DNA of 64,000 bases from Auricularia sp. M13 (Eukaryota; Basidiomycota; Agaricomycetes; Auriculariales; Auriculariaceae). Positions 11,454 through 21,094 of this stretch are shown here, one piece after another. The notes below the pieces were generated by a model. It saw nothing but the letters and a program-made list of their open reading frames with translations, did no database searches and was not told the DNA's origin. The stretch covers positions 1 through 64,000 of the forward strand of contig JAXOIZ010000014.1 in assembly GCA_037042915.1 (NCBI GenBank), given 5' to 3'. Every line of letters begins with the position of its first letter. Position 1 is the first letter of the stretch. The translations under genes and the position numbers were made by a program.

Positions 11454-11760
11454 GTGAGTTTTCATTGTCGACTAAAAGTCAAACAAACTCACCGAACGCG
11501 TCAGTTTTCAGGACAATTCGACGGCTCAGCGTTGCCAAGACCGCGTCGAGCAGCGTTGCAAAGTCCGCGTCTAGCAACGTTGCAAACAGCTGCCCCTCGT
11601 CGCTGCCGATCGTGAGTTTTACTTTCTTGAACTTGAAGCCCTCTTACATCATCATCAGCTCTTGGATCGCACTCAGGATTCACTCGCGGGCACGCGCCGT
11701 CCATGATAAGCTATGTATGCCTCTTTCCTATCCCTGACTTTGTACGCTGACTTCATTCAG
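11454..11760 (+). other. Cluster of three intron-like segments (plus strand)
   Basis: Three segments look like short fungal introns: 11454-11511 (GTGAGT...TTTTCAG), 11612-11658 (GTGAGT...CATCAG) and 11715-11760 (GTATGC, CTGAC, TTCAG). The first two donors share the context GATCGTGAGTTTT. The exon-like piece between the first two (11512-11611) contains a 24-bp repeat, about 2.5 copies, read in one frame as SVAKTASS, SVAKSASS, NVANS. I could not join these pieces into one convincing reading frame. They may be exons of a decayed or non-coding transcript. Equivalents lie near 20226, 28999, 37858, 46646 and 55419; copy 1 has a rearranged version at 2420-2940. Confidence 0.4.
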
Positions 11761-12330
11761 GACACGACTTTTGCCGATCGAGGACGAGTCCAGCGATGCC
11801 CACGGCTCGTCCATCGCGTGTGTTTTTATTTGCACGCAGCCAAACCTGACGATCGGACGCTCAGATTATACAAAGCACCCGCGACGACGCAGACGGTGAC
11901 GCGCGCCGCGCTCGAGCCGCGTGGGCGAGCAGACGACGAGGAGCTGCCGATAGGACGCAAATCAGGCGCCAGAGCGCAGCTCGCGACTCGGGGCGTTCAG
12001 CTCGTCGTCAGCGGCATGCGCAGTCGCGGCCTGCGCGTGCCAGCTAGAGAGGACGGCGCTCGCGTCACGCACTCCGTGCTCGCGGCGCAGAACGTCCAGT
12101 TCGATGCAAACAGGCTCGCGGCCTTCGCCCCAAGCGCCGTTCTCTCTTGCGTGCGCGCCAGCGAGAGAGGACAGCGCTCGGGTCGCCCACTCCGTGATCG
12201 CGAGGCGGAGCGTCTGGTTCGGTGCGAACAGGCTGCGCGCCGCAAGCACCGTCCTCTCGCGCGCACGCACCAGCGAGAGGGAGGACGGTGCTCGGGTCGC
12301 GCGCGATGCGGAGCGTCCGGTTCAATGTGA
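11713..12330 (+). CDS. Weak plus-strand ORF, 205 codons, variable between copies
   Basis: No family recognised. The stretch beginning CFYLHAAKPDDRTLRLYKAP (from about 11823) is protein-like, but the C-terminal half runs through the degenerate repeats of about 110 bp. The nominal ATG overlaps an intron-like donor at 11715, so the true start is unclear. The frame has different lengths between copies: 205 codons at 20486-21103 and 46905-47522, 130 at 29259-29651 (69-bp insertion), 274 at 38117-38941, 185 at 55737-56294 and 130 at 2893-3285. This argues against a constrained protein. Confidence 0.2.
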   Translation: MYASFLSLTLYADFIQDTTFADRGRVQRCPRLVHRVCFYLHAAKPDDRTLRLYKAPATTQTVTRAALEPRGRADDEELPIGRKSGARAQLATRGVQLVVSGMRSRGLRVPAREDGARVTHSVLAAQNVQFDANRLAAFAPSAVLSCVRASERGQRSGRPLRDREAERLVRCEQAARRKHRPLARTHQREGGRCSGRARCGASGSM

Positions 12331-12420
12331 ACAGGCCGCGCTCGCCGTCGCGGCCAGCGCTACGAGCCCCGTTCTCTCTCTCGGATGCGTGCATGCAAGA
12401 GAGGACAACGCTGGGTCCGT
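12060..12420. repeat. Degenerate tandem repeat, about 103-118 bp, three to four units
   Basis: Landmarks recur in order: GTTCGATGCAAACAGGC (12099), GTTCGGTGCGAACAGGC (12217) and GTTCAATGTGAACAGGC (12320). Each is followed by a CGCCGTTCTCTC-like block and then AGCGAGAG(G)GAGGAC with CGCTCGG. Equivalents lie at about 3295-3655, 20833-21193, 29675-30035, 38464-38824, 47252-47612 and 56024-56384. Confidence 0.8.
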
Positions 12421-13053
12421 GCACCCCGCGAGCACGATATGTATGCGTAGCGACTCACCAATATACCGTTTCCCTCGCCATTCCGCGCCATCGCCGTCGT
12501 GCTGCAAAATGAGCTTGAGTAAAGTCTACATGCGATAGGAAGGCCAAGGACGTACTATTGGTGAAAATGGTAGCGTGAACTTGGACCGCAAATTAATGCT
12601 GCCTGCGAGGGAAGTTGTCAGCCGCGAGCAGAACCCATCGCAATCACTAGTACTCACCTGTGACGGCCGAACGGTTGTCTTGTACACCAACAAATGTATG
12701 CCTGCCTGTAAAACGTCATTTGGCTGAAACGGACTGCGATCGGACACTCACAATCGAGTGTCGTGTGTTGGCGCTGTTCGGTGGTCGTGAGCATACTTAC
12801 AGCCGGCGGACGACGCACAGCGCAGAATGATGAACTCACGATCGGCGACGTTGAATGTGTCTGGTACAACAACGGGCACATACCGGGGGGTATTTCCGTC
12901 GTCATGAGCGCAGGCAGTCGGAACGCGACAGGAAGACTCACGATGTCGCAACGAGAACGCTCGATCGACCCCACGTCGACAGCGCGGGTACGCGGCGAGC
13001 ACGAGTCCAGTGGCCACGGACATCGAGGGCGCACTCGGAGTGCGCGAATGCAT
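12322..13053 (-). CDS. Predicted small gene with seven short exons, function unknown
   Basis: Proposed exons: 13053-12942, 12860-12840, 12773-12752, 12701-12658, 12602-12556, 12501-12459 and 12410-12322. Joined, they give 125 codons and a stop with all phases consistent. Introns of 48-81 nt start GTGAGT (once GTACGT) and end CAG, several with CTGAC/CTCA-type branch points. The middle reads very like protein (HTFVGVQDNRSAV, SINLRSKFTLPFSPI, HDGDGAEWRGKRYI). I recognise no family. A TATA box lies 94 bp upstream of the start. Support for coding: in copy 1 the fifth exon lacks exactly three bases next to its acceptor, leaving the frame intact. Doubts: two exons are only 21-22 nt, and the last exon lies in degenerate repeats. 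Confidence 0.4.
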
Positions 13054-13146
13054 ACGTCGGTTCTGCGAGGTGGCGAGGAGAGAACGTGGGCGATGCGGAG
13101 GAGGGAGGTCGGGCTCGATGCTGCACCAGAGTCGCACGCACGCACC

Positions 13147-13153
13147 TTTTATA
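13147..13153 (-). promoter_or_regulatory. TATA box of the small minus-strand gene
   Basis: TATAAAA in the context GGTATAAAAGG, 94 bp upstream of the proposed start at 13053. This spacing is normal for a fungal TATA promoter. Equivalents: 4375-4381, 21920-21926, 30762-30768, 39550-39556, 48339-48345 and 57111-57117. Confidence 0.5.
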
Positions 13154-13159
13154 CCGCTA

Positions 13160-13844
13160 CAGCGCGGCCTCCCTTCCGATTGAATCCCGGAGGATGACTG
13201 TTTCACCTCGTACGAGCACCATGAATAACTTGTTTGCGTTGCTGAAGCGAATCGGCGGTGCCGAGACCGGGCGGCGGAGGGTTGTGCGGCCTCGCGTCGC
13301 GATTCAGACCGATATTCTGCTCGTCCCGCTGCGTCCCCTGGAAATTTTCGTCTTGCACCAAATTTCAGTGGTTCAGGATCCAATTAGGCGCCCGTGGGTC
13401 AAGGTAGGGAGGGAGTAGGTACCCCTATACCCTCTAGACTCCCAAAATCGCTCCTACTCACGGCCGCCGCGTTTCCGCGTCTCCACGCAGCTCTACCGCG
13501 CCATCTGATGCCTAACAAACCGGCGATTGATCTCCGTGAAACGAGAAGCCCAAAGAATAGAGCGGCATTGCGAGAAACCGCGTTTTCGTCGCTACAGCGC
13601 CGACCGCGTAGCTAGGCTCCCAGCCTCTTCTGCGGCGGATTTCTCATCGGAAAGCACTGCTCAGTCAGCGCTCATTGAGACGGCATGTGTCAGCACCGGT
13701 GAGGCCGCGAGGGTAGGCCGGTGTGTGCGAGTTCATGGGGCGTTGTTCTGGCTGAGCGGAGTTTGATCACGCGCGTTCTCGTCCCCCCGGGCCGAATTTC
13801 TCACCGAATTTCGACGCCTCCGCGGGATACTACCCTCAGCGATG
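13160..13844. other. No gene recognised
   Basis: Short frames only. The stretch contains a 6-bp inverted repeat GGGAGT/ACTCCC (13411-13416 and 13438-13443) around a KpnI-like GGTACC and an XbaI-like TCTAGA core. It lies between the minus-strand TATA box and the plus-strand one, so it may be a divergent promoter region. Confidence 0.4.
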
Positions 13845-13854
13845 CTATAAATAG
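13845..13854 (+). promoter_or_regulatory. Plus-strand TATA box
   Basis: CTATAAATAG is a near-ideal TATA element, followed by four ATG triplets within 50 bp. The last of these opens an 82-codon frame at 13892-14140 that I do not recognise and do not trust as a gene. Base composition becomes more AT-rich from here to about 14450. Equivalents: 5073-5082, 22617-22626, 31460-31469, 40248-40257, 49036-49045 and 57808-57817. Confidence 0.45.
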
Positions 13855-14068
13855 AACATGGACTGTACATGAGTGCATATGTGAGAGGTAAATGTTCTGG
13901 AATGGGTACAAAGTTCGCGTTTTGCGCTCGCGGCGCTCAAGATTTCACCCTGTAAGAAGCGGCCTGGTCGCTCTCATGGACAATTCACATCGTATATTAG
14001 CCTCTCAGACTGTTATCGTTGACTGGCATTTATCATGCCGCACAATCCGACTTCCCTGCCCTCGTGAG

Positions 14069-14403
14069 CTGGTCACCAGACGTGCATCTGCACTTGAGAT
14101 AGAACTAGACAAAATGACTATTCAGAGACCTTATATATGACGCATATCTCATTGTCCGGGATCTCAGCCGCCTCAGACGTCGCGTGTATGTTCAGTGCAC
14201 TCATTCTGCAGCATACGACGCGGGATAGCGCGTTTTGAACGGCTGAGGCTCCTCAGCCCCGTTCGCATGCATATTTTGCATGCCGCTCGGAATCCGAGGA
14301 GGTTCGGCAGGGGTGTTCGTGCTGTGCATACCCAGATTGGAGCTACATCGCGCGACGATATTCCCGTGAGAACCTCAGGTTCATGTGTCACAGAAATGCT
14401 GTG
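14069..14403. repeat. Cluster of perfect short palindromes/hairpins
   Basis: Seven perfect inverted repeats lie in 335 bp: CTGGTcACCAG (14069-14079), GTGCAtcTGCAC (14082-14093), GGCTGAGGctCCTCAGCC (14241-14258), GCATGCAtatttTGCATGC (14265-14283), CTCGGaatCCGAG (14286-14298), GAACCTcAGGTTC (14370-14382) and CACAGaaatgCTGTG (14389-14403). The third is flanked by GAAC and GTTC, lengthening the possible stem. Equivalents: 5297-5631, 22841-23175, 31684-32018, 40472-40806, 49260-49594 and 58032-58366, apparently unchanged. Confidence 0.75.
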
Positions 14404-14748
14404 AGATTATACAGACGATGTTGGGCAACTGCTGTGGCTGAATTCACTCGGCAAAATGGAATGGTTTGATGGTGGCAACGAAACACCGGATGACCAAGGC
14501 CGGACTTGCGCCAAAAATTTCGTCAACTCCGCCCCGTGCCTTTCTTCTCCAGACCAGTGATAAGTATCCCAGGTCCATTCTCACCCAATTCTCTGCACCA
14601 TATTCCCCCTGCGCTCACTACGCTCGACAGACGTGCTGCGCAGCTGCCGTCGGCCATGTTGGCGAACCTCTGCGTGCAGCTTACTCTGGTGGTGCGCTCT
14701 GCCATCTGCTCTCGGAGTCGCTTTGCTCATTGTGCCCAGGAGATACAC

Positions 14749-14758
14749 GTCACGTGAC
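14749..14758. promoter_or_regulatory. GTCACGTGAC palindrome (E-box core)
   Basis: A perfect 10-bp palindrome containing CACGTG, the core bound by bHLH factors such as Pho4/Cbf1 in fungi. It lies upstream of the intron-rich segment. Binding is inferred from the motif only. Confidence 0.25.
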
Positions 14759-15078
14759 TCGCACATCCCGCAATTCGGCCTCCAGTCTCCGCACAGGCAG
14801 CGGCAACAGGATCGCTACCAGACCACTGTCACGGGAGGTTGAGCTCAATAGTGCGTTCTATACGTCCATATGTCGCGTCTCCGAAAGTTTGCTCATGTTT
14901 GCCACCAGCCTCTTCCTCGAGCTCCCAGCATCACTGCCTCAAATCCACAGACCGACAGGCTCAATGCAACACGCAACCGATCTGACGGCGTTTTTTGTGC
15001 GGGCTATGCGCAGCCGTCCGCACAACACGCGTTTCTGTCTCTGATGGCCGGTGTCGCTGCACGCGCTCGAATACCTCG

Positions 15079-15136
15079 GTGAGTGCTTCAGTCGTCATTT
15101 GTGCAGTCTGCAGTCGTGTCTGACAATCTCGATTAG
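15079..15136 (+). other. Intron-like segment upstream of the candidate spliced gene
   Basis: 58 nt running GTGAGT...CTGAC...GATTAG. Joining its flanks keeps one frame open into the exon at 15137, which suggests that the candidate gene may have a further 5' exon. Confidence 0.45.
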
Positions 15137-15142
15137 CCTGAA

Positions 15143-15757
15143 ATGCAGTTCGGCTTTGAACACTCTCCGGCGACCTTGAAAAGCATCGCTGCAGCTTTCC
15201 CTTCGGAGACGGGGAAATCGGCCTTGCAGCCCGCCGTCGCATGCCAAATCTGCGCTCTCGCCACGGCACACCCTGTCGGTTTAACCTCCATGATTCTGTG
15301 AGTGCAAACCGCCATCCTCCGTAGATATGGAATCTGCAACTGACGTGATCTCTTTGCAGAAAACGAATCGATTCGGGTCCCAAGCCGGCGACGTCGACAG
15401 CGCCGTGGGCCTCATGTTTCGCAAGACGTGTTTCTTGTGGTGAGTACATCGAACATCGTCTCTTCGCAGATATGGAATCTGCAGCTAACGTGTTTGACCT
15501 TTTGATTGGCAGGAATTGCTGTGCGAGTCCGCGTACCCTCTGCCAATGTCGCCAACCATCCCGACCACAGCGCAGCGGGACAAATTACCGGTTTCCTGGC
15601 ATCAAAATGGCGCTCATGCTCGATCTCATCCACGAGGCGCATACCCTCGACGCGGAACCGGCGCCTGTCGCCGGCGAGCGACGTTATTCCCCATCGCCGT
15701 CGGCAACACAACTCATCCGTTCTGCGGCAAAATTGGCCCCAGGTATCGCGCACATGA
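15143..15757 (+). CDS. Candidate spliced gene, 159 codons, function unknown
   Basis: Exons 15143-15297, 15360-15439 and 15513-15757 (155 + 80 + 245 = 480 nt) give an open frame of 159 codons plus stop. Introns are 62 and 73 nt with GTGAGT donors, CTGAC/CTAAC branch points and CAG acceptors. The protein starts MQFGFEHSPATLKSIAAAF and later reads ANVANHPDHSAAGQITGFLA; the C-terminal third is Arg/Ser-rich and less convincing. No family recognised. A further intron-like segment (15779-15846) follows the stop, and other frames of the third exon are also open, so the 3' end is uncertain. Confidence 0.35.
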
Positions 15758-15778
15758 CGGAGTCACTCTGGTGAAATG

Positions 15779-15846
15779 GTACGTCGCGCTGCCGCGGTTT
15801 CGTTCCTCGATTTTCGATCCTTTGTTGCTCACCTTCCGATCAACAG
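15779..15846 (+). other. Intron-like segment, 68 nt
   Basis: Runs GTACGT...GCTCACC...ATCAACAG. It follows the candidate gene's stop. Its flanks can be joined in a different frame to encode VTLVKC then WLLNSTSVYRPGNATSGCN and a stop, so it may belong to an alternative or longer transcript. Confidence 0.35.
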
Positions 15847-16229
15847 CTGGCTGCTGAACTCGACCTCAGTCTATCGACCTGGAAATGCGACATCTGGTTG
15901 CAACTGACACCAGGAAACATGGTGCGGGCTGTGCTGCGCGTGGGCTCCGTCCGCGGTTGCTGGCGCGGCGTTCGTTGCCACTTGCTTCCCGTCGCCCTCG
16001 CCGCCGTCGGAATCGGACACGGCGTTACACGCTAGACGCGGCCTCGTGGATTATGCTCGTTTCATGGGTATTCTGCTACGGAGGACAGGTGCTGAGGTGC
16101 GTCCTCGTCTCGCAGTTCCCCAATTCGTTTCTTACTCCTCGCCCACCGCTAGCCACAGAATCGCGCCAGTCCTCGTCCAATCAGCACACACTCTCGGAGG
16201 CGGGTGAGCATCTGTGCTATCGATTACCA

Positions 16230-17400
16230 CGTCCAGCGTTCCGCTGGAGCGCTCGCTCTACGGCCGCTGGTGCTCGATTTTCCGTCCGCCGTGCTTCCCA
16301 TCACCCAGACCGCCTCGGAACCGGACCTCGTCCGTTCCGCGCAAGACTCGGGCTCGGACATGGCCACGATGGAAGGACTCTGCAGCGCGAACGGAGTGCG
16401 GTGAGGGTGCGTGCTCGTCTCGGAAAGCGCGTTTTTGCTGATCGCGCCATCACCAGCCGCACCTCGGGCCCTCCTCTCGACCGATGCGCGCCAGCGCGTG
16501 CGTACCAGCGCGGATACGGGCTGCGGCTCAGCCCATCAAAAATCACGCGCCGAGGCCACTTCCTGGGACGCGAATCGCAAGATTCGTTCGCGCGCGCCCG
16601 GCCGAGACGCGGAAACTGCGTTCGTTCGGCGTCGTCCGTTTGCCACCAAATCGCGGGCCATGATTCGACTTGCACGCAGTACCCATGGCCCCCAGTCGCT
16701 AGCACCGGCGCTTGGAACTGGCGCGCGAATCGACGGATTTGGTCCGGCGCGCCCAGACTCGGTCGACATCAACCTCGGCCGTTCCGCCTGAGGATCGGGC
16801 TCGCGGTTCTGCTCGACACTGGGAGTCTGCAGCGCGAGTTGCATGCCATGACGGTGCGTGGTTGACTCGCAATTCGCGTTTTGCTGCTGACGTCCCCAGC
16901 ACCGCCGTGTGCATCTCCAGGTCATTCCCCCGGCCCCCGTGTGCGGCATCTGGCGCGCATGGACGCACAGACCCACCGAGTCAACGCTCGAGGACGGGCG
17001 CTTCTTCCTCGGGCGGGAATCGCGAGATTCAGTTGGTCGCGCACGTCCAAAACGCAAAACTTGCGTTCCGGCGACCTCGCCCGAATCTCCCCAAATTCTG
17101 GCGCTGAGTCGGGGTAAATGTCAGCACTCATGAGCTGTGAGCTCTCGCGCCGGCGCTTCGTATTCCCGCGGGAATCGACGATTTTGGTCGCGGACGAGCC
17201 GAACGCAAAACTCGGTTTTCCTCGACCTCGGCCGTTCCGCGTGAGAGTCGGCACCGTGGCTCGAGTGCATAAAATGCGCCTGAGGACCGATTTTTGGCTG
17301 CGTGCGGCCCTGAACTGCGTCGCGCACGGACGATTTTGTTCGCGTTTTGGCCGTTCCGTCCTCTTCTCGCTCGTTCCCGCGGTCCTGTATGCATTTTGAC
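16230..17400. repeat. Degenerate repeat of about 150 bp with a higher period of about 450 bp
   Basis: Landmarks recur at regular steps. GAATCG followed by an AT-rich patch occurs at 16572, 16727, 17017 and 17172 (steps 155, 290, 155). CCTCG(G/T)CCGTTCCGC occurs at 16326, 16773 and 17226 (steps 447, 453). CTGCAGCGCGA occurs at 16380 and 16827 (step 447). This suggests three monomers of about 150 bp per block of about 450 bp, heavily diverged. Long Arg-rich frames through this stretch (including the 326-codon one at 15885-16865) look like by-products of the repeat. Equivalents: 7458-8628, 25002-26172, 33858-35028, 42650-43819, 51421-52591 and 60193-61363. Confidence 0.6.
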
Positions 17401-17646
17401 ACGTAATACACAGTATTGAACACATCCCTGAGCCCGAATCGAACCGTTCACAGCAGGCATGCCGTACTCTCACAGCAAGCACGCCGCACTCTCACCCCCA
17501 CAACGCCCATTCCCCGTCTCCCGCCCCTCTCGCGTAGATAGGTCCTACCTCCCGCAAAGTCCTCCCATTCACTCCCCAAGCACCAATCACAGGCCAAGAA
17601 AGTTAAAGACTTACTGAACTCTCCTCGACTTCACTCTTTTCAGCGT
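17401..17646. other. No gene recognised; plus-strand acceptor-like end
   Basis: C-rich stretch with a direct repeat GCATGCCGTACTCTCAC/GCACGCCGCACTCTCAC (17458 and 17479). It ends in TTACTGAACTC...CACTCTTTTCAG at 17643, which looks like a branch point and 3' splice site on the plus strand. I find no matching donor. It lies immediately downstream of the truncated importin-beta stop, so it may hold that transcript's 3' end. Confidence 0.35.
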
Positions 17647-19350
17647 CTACGCACTCCGCCCGTCCCAAGGGCCCGGCGAAATGAGGTGGCGGCGCAGTGG
17701 CAGTAAACCGTGTTGTATTGCTCGCAAAGATAACGATCTATGTACACAACCGCAGCGCCACGCATCGGGCTTAATCGACGCCGTCAGCAGGTCGCCCAGC
17801 GTCCACGCCGTCGTGTCGCGCACGTGAATGTCCGGGTCGCGAATCATGTCAATCATAATGGGCAGCGCCTGCTGGACGAGCGGCGCGAGAGCCGCGGGAT
17901 CAGGGCCGTCAAGAATCGAGCCGAACGCCATGACGGCCGCCTCGCGGAAGTGCCAGTCGGGGTTCTTGATGTTGACCTCGATGAACGGCAGCGCCTGCTG
18001 GACGATCGCGTCGCCCACGGCCTGCGCGAGCAGACCCAAACACGTGCCAGCGGCCATCGAGACGTTCCACTCGTCCTCGTCCGCGTCCTCCTCTTGGCGC
18101 GTGAGCAACTGCAGGATGACGGGCATGATCTCGGGCAGGGCGATTTTGGCAAAATATTTGCTCTCGTTCTCCGGCTGCTCGCCGTACTCGGCGGCCTCCG
18201 CCTCCTCGATAGCGAGGTCGATCTCCTCCTCGCACACCGTCGACCAGAACTCGACGGCCTGCAGCGCGACGGCCTCCTCCGGGTTCTTCATCCCGAGCAC
18301 GGTGAGGCCGAAGAGCGCCCGCTCCATGTAGAAGCTCATCTTGTCGTAGTACAGGCCCATTATGCGCACCAGGCATTCGAACGCGGCGACCTGCACGGGC
18401 ACGGACGGGTTCTGCGTCGCCTCGCAGACGACCTGCATGATGTAGTTGCGCTCGCCCTGCGCGAGTCAGCGGACGCGTCATCTCGCTTGCTCGGGACCGA
18501 CTGACCTCGCGTTCAAAGTTCTCGCGCACAAACTCCAGCGAGTTGTAGAGCGCATTGATCGCGGCGAGCTGAACGTCTGGCGACGGCTCGTCCTTGCGCG
18601 CGCCGTGTACGACGGCGGTGAGGATCTCGTTTGCGCGCATGGCGAGCACCTCCGGCCGCTGCCACCAAATCAGCGCCGAAAACCAAAAGAAAAAACCAAG
18701 GAAAAAACGCACGATGGTCTCGCAGATGTAGCCGATCGTCTGGAGGGCGGCGACGCGCAGGTTGGCGTTGGAGGGGTCATTGACGTAGCCGAGCAGGCCC
18801 TGGATGAGCTCGGGCCACTGGTGATGCGGCAGCTCGACGGCGGCGATGGCGGCGATGACCTGGGCAGAAACGCCCGCCGCGCGCGTGGGCGACGAGAGCG
18901 TCTGCAGGACCTGCTGTTTGACCTGGTTTTTGGTGTCGGCCGGGAGGTTGAGCCAGCGGGCCTCGTAGTCTTGCTGCCGTTGCACGTCCTGTCCGCGGAA
19001 CTGAGTATACTGCGGTTACTGGCACAAGATAATAGACTCACCCTTGCTGTCAGAGCGTTCTTGAGCGCGATACCGGCGGCGTTCCTCGTCAACATTTCGG
19101 CAGACTCTTTGGCGAGCTCCTGGGCGAGCAGCACCATGTACACGGGCTGCGGCGGGCATCAGTACTGACCAGGCCGTGGCGCAGACGCTGATTGGGACGC
19201 ACGTAGTTGGTGGCCGCTGCGTGCTCTAAGGCGGCGGTGGCATTCTGACGCGTCGCGGCGTCTGGCAGATAGGTTAGTATTAACCGACGCGCTCTATACG
19301 GCGCACTCGCCAGTGGCCAGCGAGTCTGAAAGGAGACTGGCGACGTTCAT
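17647..19350 (-). CDS. kap95: Truncated importin-beta (Kap95), copy 3
   Basis: Same exon structure as the copy at 8875-10578, shifted by 8772 bp. I see no frame-changing difference in the exons. The 484-codon spliced frame with the 37-residue tail and the Arg-Ile-Cys loss is retained. Confidence 0.92.
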
Positions 19351-21094
19351 CCTGCAGCTCGTGCCTGGAGAATGGGAGGGAGAGAAAGTGTGGCTCTGTT
19401 TTCCCGGTCCGCTCGCTTTTTCCCTCGCGTCCAAAGAACAACCTCGACTATGGACAAGGCAAGCAAAACTGTCCTTCCTTCCTGTTTTTTTTCTTAATCT
19501 CGCCAGGCAAGAGGAGGTGCGCGTGGCGGTGGCGGCCACCCGGCTGCTCGCGATAAGACTCGAACTTCCACTCTCGCGGGTGGTTCTTTGGCCGCGGACG
19601 CCGAAGGCGGCCGCCACGTGCTCGTCTTGCCTGGTCGACGGTTTTGGCGCCGGCTTGCTCGCTGCCACGACCGCCGTGCGCGCTGGGCGTTAGTCCCCTA
19701 CTGCCGCGGCGTTCGTGGCTGCTGCTGCTGCTGTGCACGTCAACGCTCGGTGCAGCGTCAAAGCAATTACTAGGTAATTAACAAGCAGCTCGCAGTCGGC
19801 AGCCGTCGAGAAAGCTCGCGCCCAACTCGCGCTGCCGTGACCCCAGTTGGTCTCTATGCATCCAGCGACGTCGCGCTTGCATCCCGCTTTGCGCTCGCAG
19901 TCGCATACACCGCGCGCTTGCAAGACGCTACCTGCCATTCATCCAGATCCCCACGCTCGCCGACGTTGCCAACGTACTCGAATTCACTTGCCATCGTCGC
20001 GTCAAAGACATTACTACCAGCCAAGTATTGGCGATGACTCTGCGAACGTCGTCAACTAAGCTCGAACGTCGGCTCACAAGGAATGGTCGCATGCATCTCA
20101 CAGTCGCATACACCGCGCGCTTGCAACGCTGCCTGCCATCGTCGCGTCAAAGACATTGCTACCAGGTAAGTATTTGCGACAGCTCTGCTCACGTCGTCAT
20201 CGCCCGCCCGAGTAACGGTGTCGATCGTGAGTTTTCATTGTCGACTAAAAGTCAAACAAACTCACCGAACGCGTCAGTTTTCAGGACAATTCGACGGCTC
20301 AGCGTTGCCAAGACCGCGTCGAGCAGCGTTGCAAAGTCCGCGTCTAGCAACGTTGCAAACAGCTGCCCCTCGTCGCTGCCGATCGTGAGTTTTACTTTCT
20401 TGAACTTGAAGCCCTCTTACATCATCATCAGCTCTTGGATCGCACTCAGGATTCACTCGCGGGCACGCGCCGTCCATGATAAGCTATGTATGCCTCTTTC
20501 CTATCCCTGACTTTGTACGCTGACTTCATTCAGGACACGACTTTTGCCGATCGAGGACGAGTCCAGCGATGCCCACGGCTCGTCCATCGCGTGTGTTTTT
20601 ATTTGCACGCAGCCAAACCTGACGATCGGACGCTCAGATTATACAAAGCACCCGCGACGACGCAGACGGTGACGCGCGCCGCGCTCGAGCCGCGTGGGCG
20701 AGCAGACGACGAGGAGCTGCCGATAGGACGCAAATCAGGCGCCAGAGCGCAGCTCGCGACTCGGGGCGTTCAGCTCGTCGTCAGCGGCATGCGCAGTCGC
20801 GGCCTGCGCGTGCCAGCTAGAGAGGACGGCGCTCGCGTCACGCACTCCGTGCTCGCGGCGCAGAACGTCCAGTTCGATGCAAACAGGCTCGCGGCCTTCG
20901 CCCCAAGCGCCGTTCTCTCTTGCGTGCGCGCCAGCGAGAGAGGACAGCGCTCGGGTCGCCCACTCCGTGATCGCGAGGCGGAGCGTCTGGTTCGGTGCGA
21001 ACAGGCTGCGCGCCGCAAGCACCGTCCTCTCGCGCGCACGCACCAGCGAGAGGGAGGACGGTGCTCGGGTCGCGCGCGATGCGGAGCGTCCGGT

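Larger units (their letters stand above)
8996..17767. repeat. Tandem unit, copy 2 (reference copy, 8772 bp)
   Basis: Complete unit, used here as the reference for coordinates. The same order of landmarks (importin-beta fragment, minus-strand TATA box, plus-strand TATA box, palindrome cluster, degenerate repeats) recurs 8772 bp further on. It lacks two bases near 11180 (CACGCGCC against CACGCTCGCC elsewhere). Confidence 0.97.

Noticed and set aside
13892-14140. 82-codon ORF just after the plus-strand TATA box
   Set aside because: Short, with no domain, and it ends inside the palindrome cluster. The TATA spacing alone is not enough.
14466-15044. 192-codon plus-strand ORF
   Set aside because: No recognisable domain, and broken by small duplications in copies 4 and 5. 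Some of its 3' part may be exon sequence of a spliced transcript, but I cannot show it.
15885-16865. 326-codon plus-strand ORF, the longest unspliced frame outside importin-beta
   Set aside because: It is very Arg-rich, runs through the degenerate 150-bp repeats, has no recognisable domain, and is altered at its end by a one-base loss in copy 5.
17435-17445. Pol III B-box-like sequence (minus strand GGTTCGATTCG)
   Set aside because: The flanking bases do not form a T-arm stem and no A box or acceptor stem is visible, so it is not a tRNA gene.
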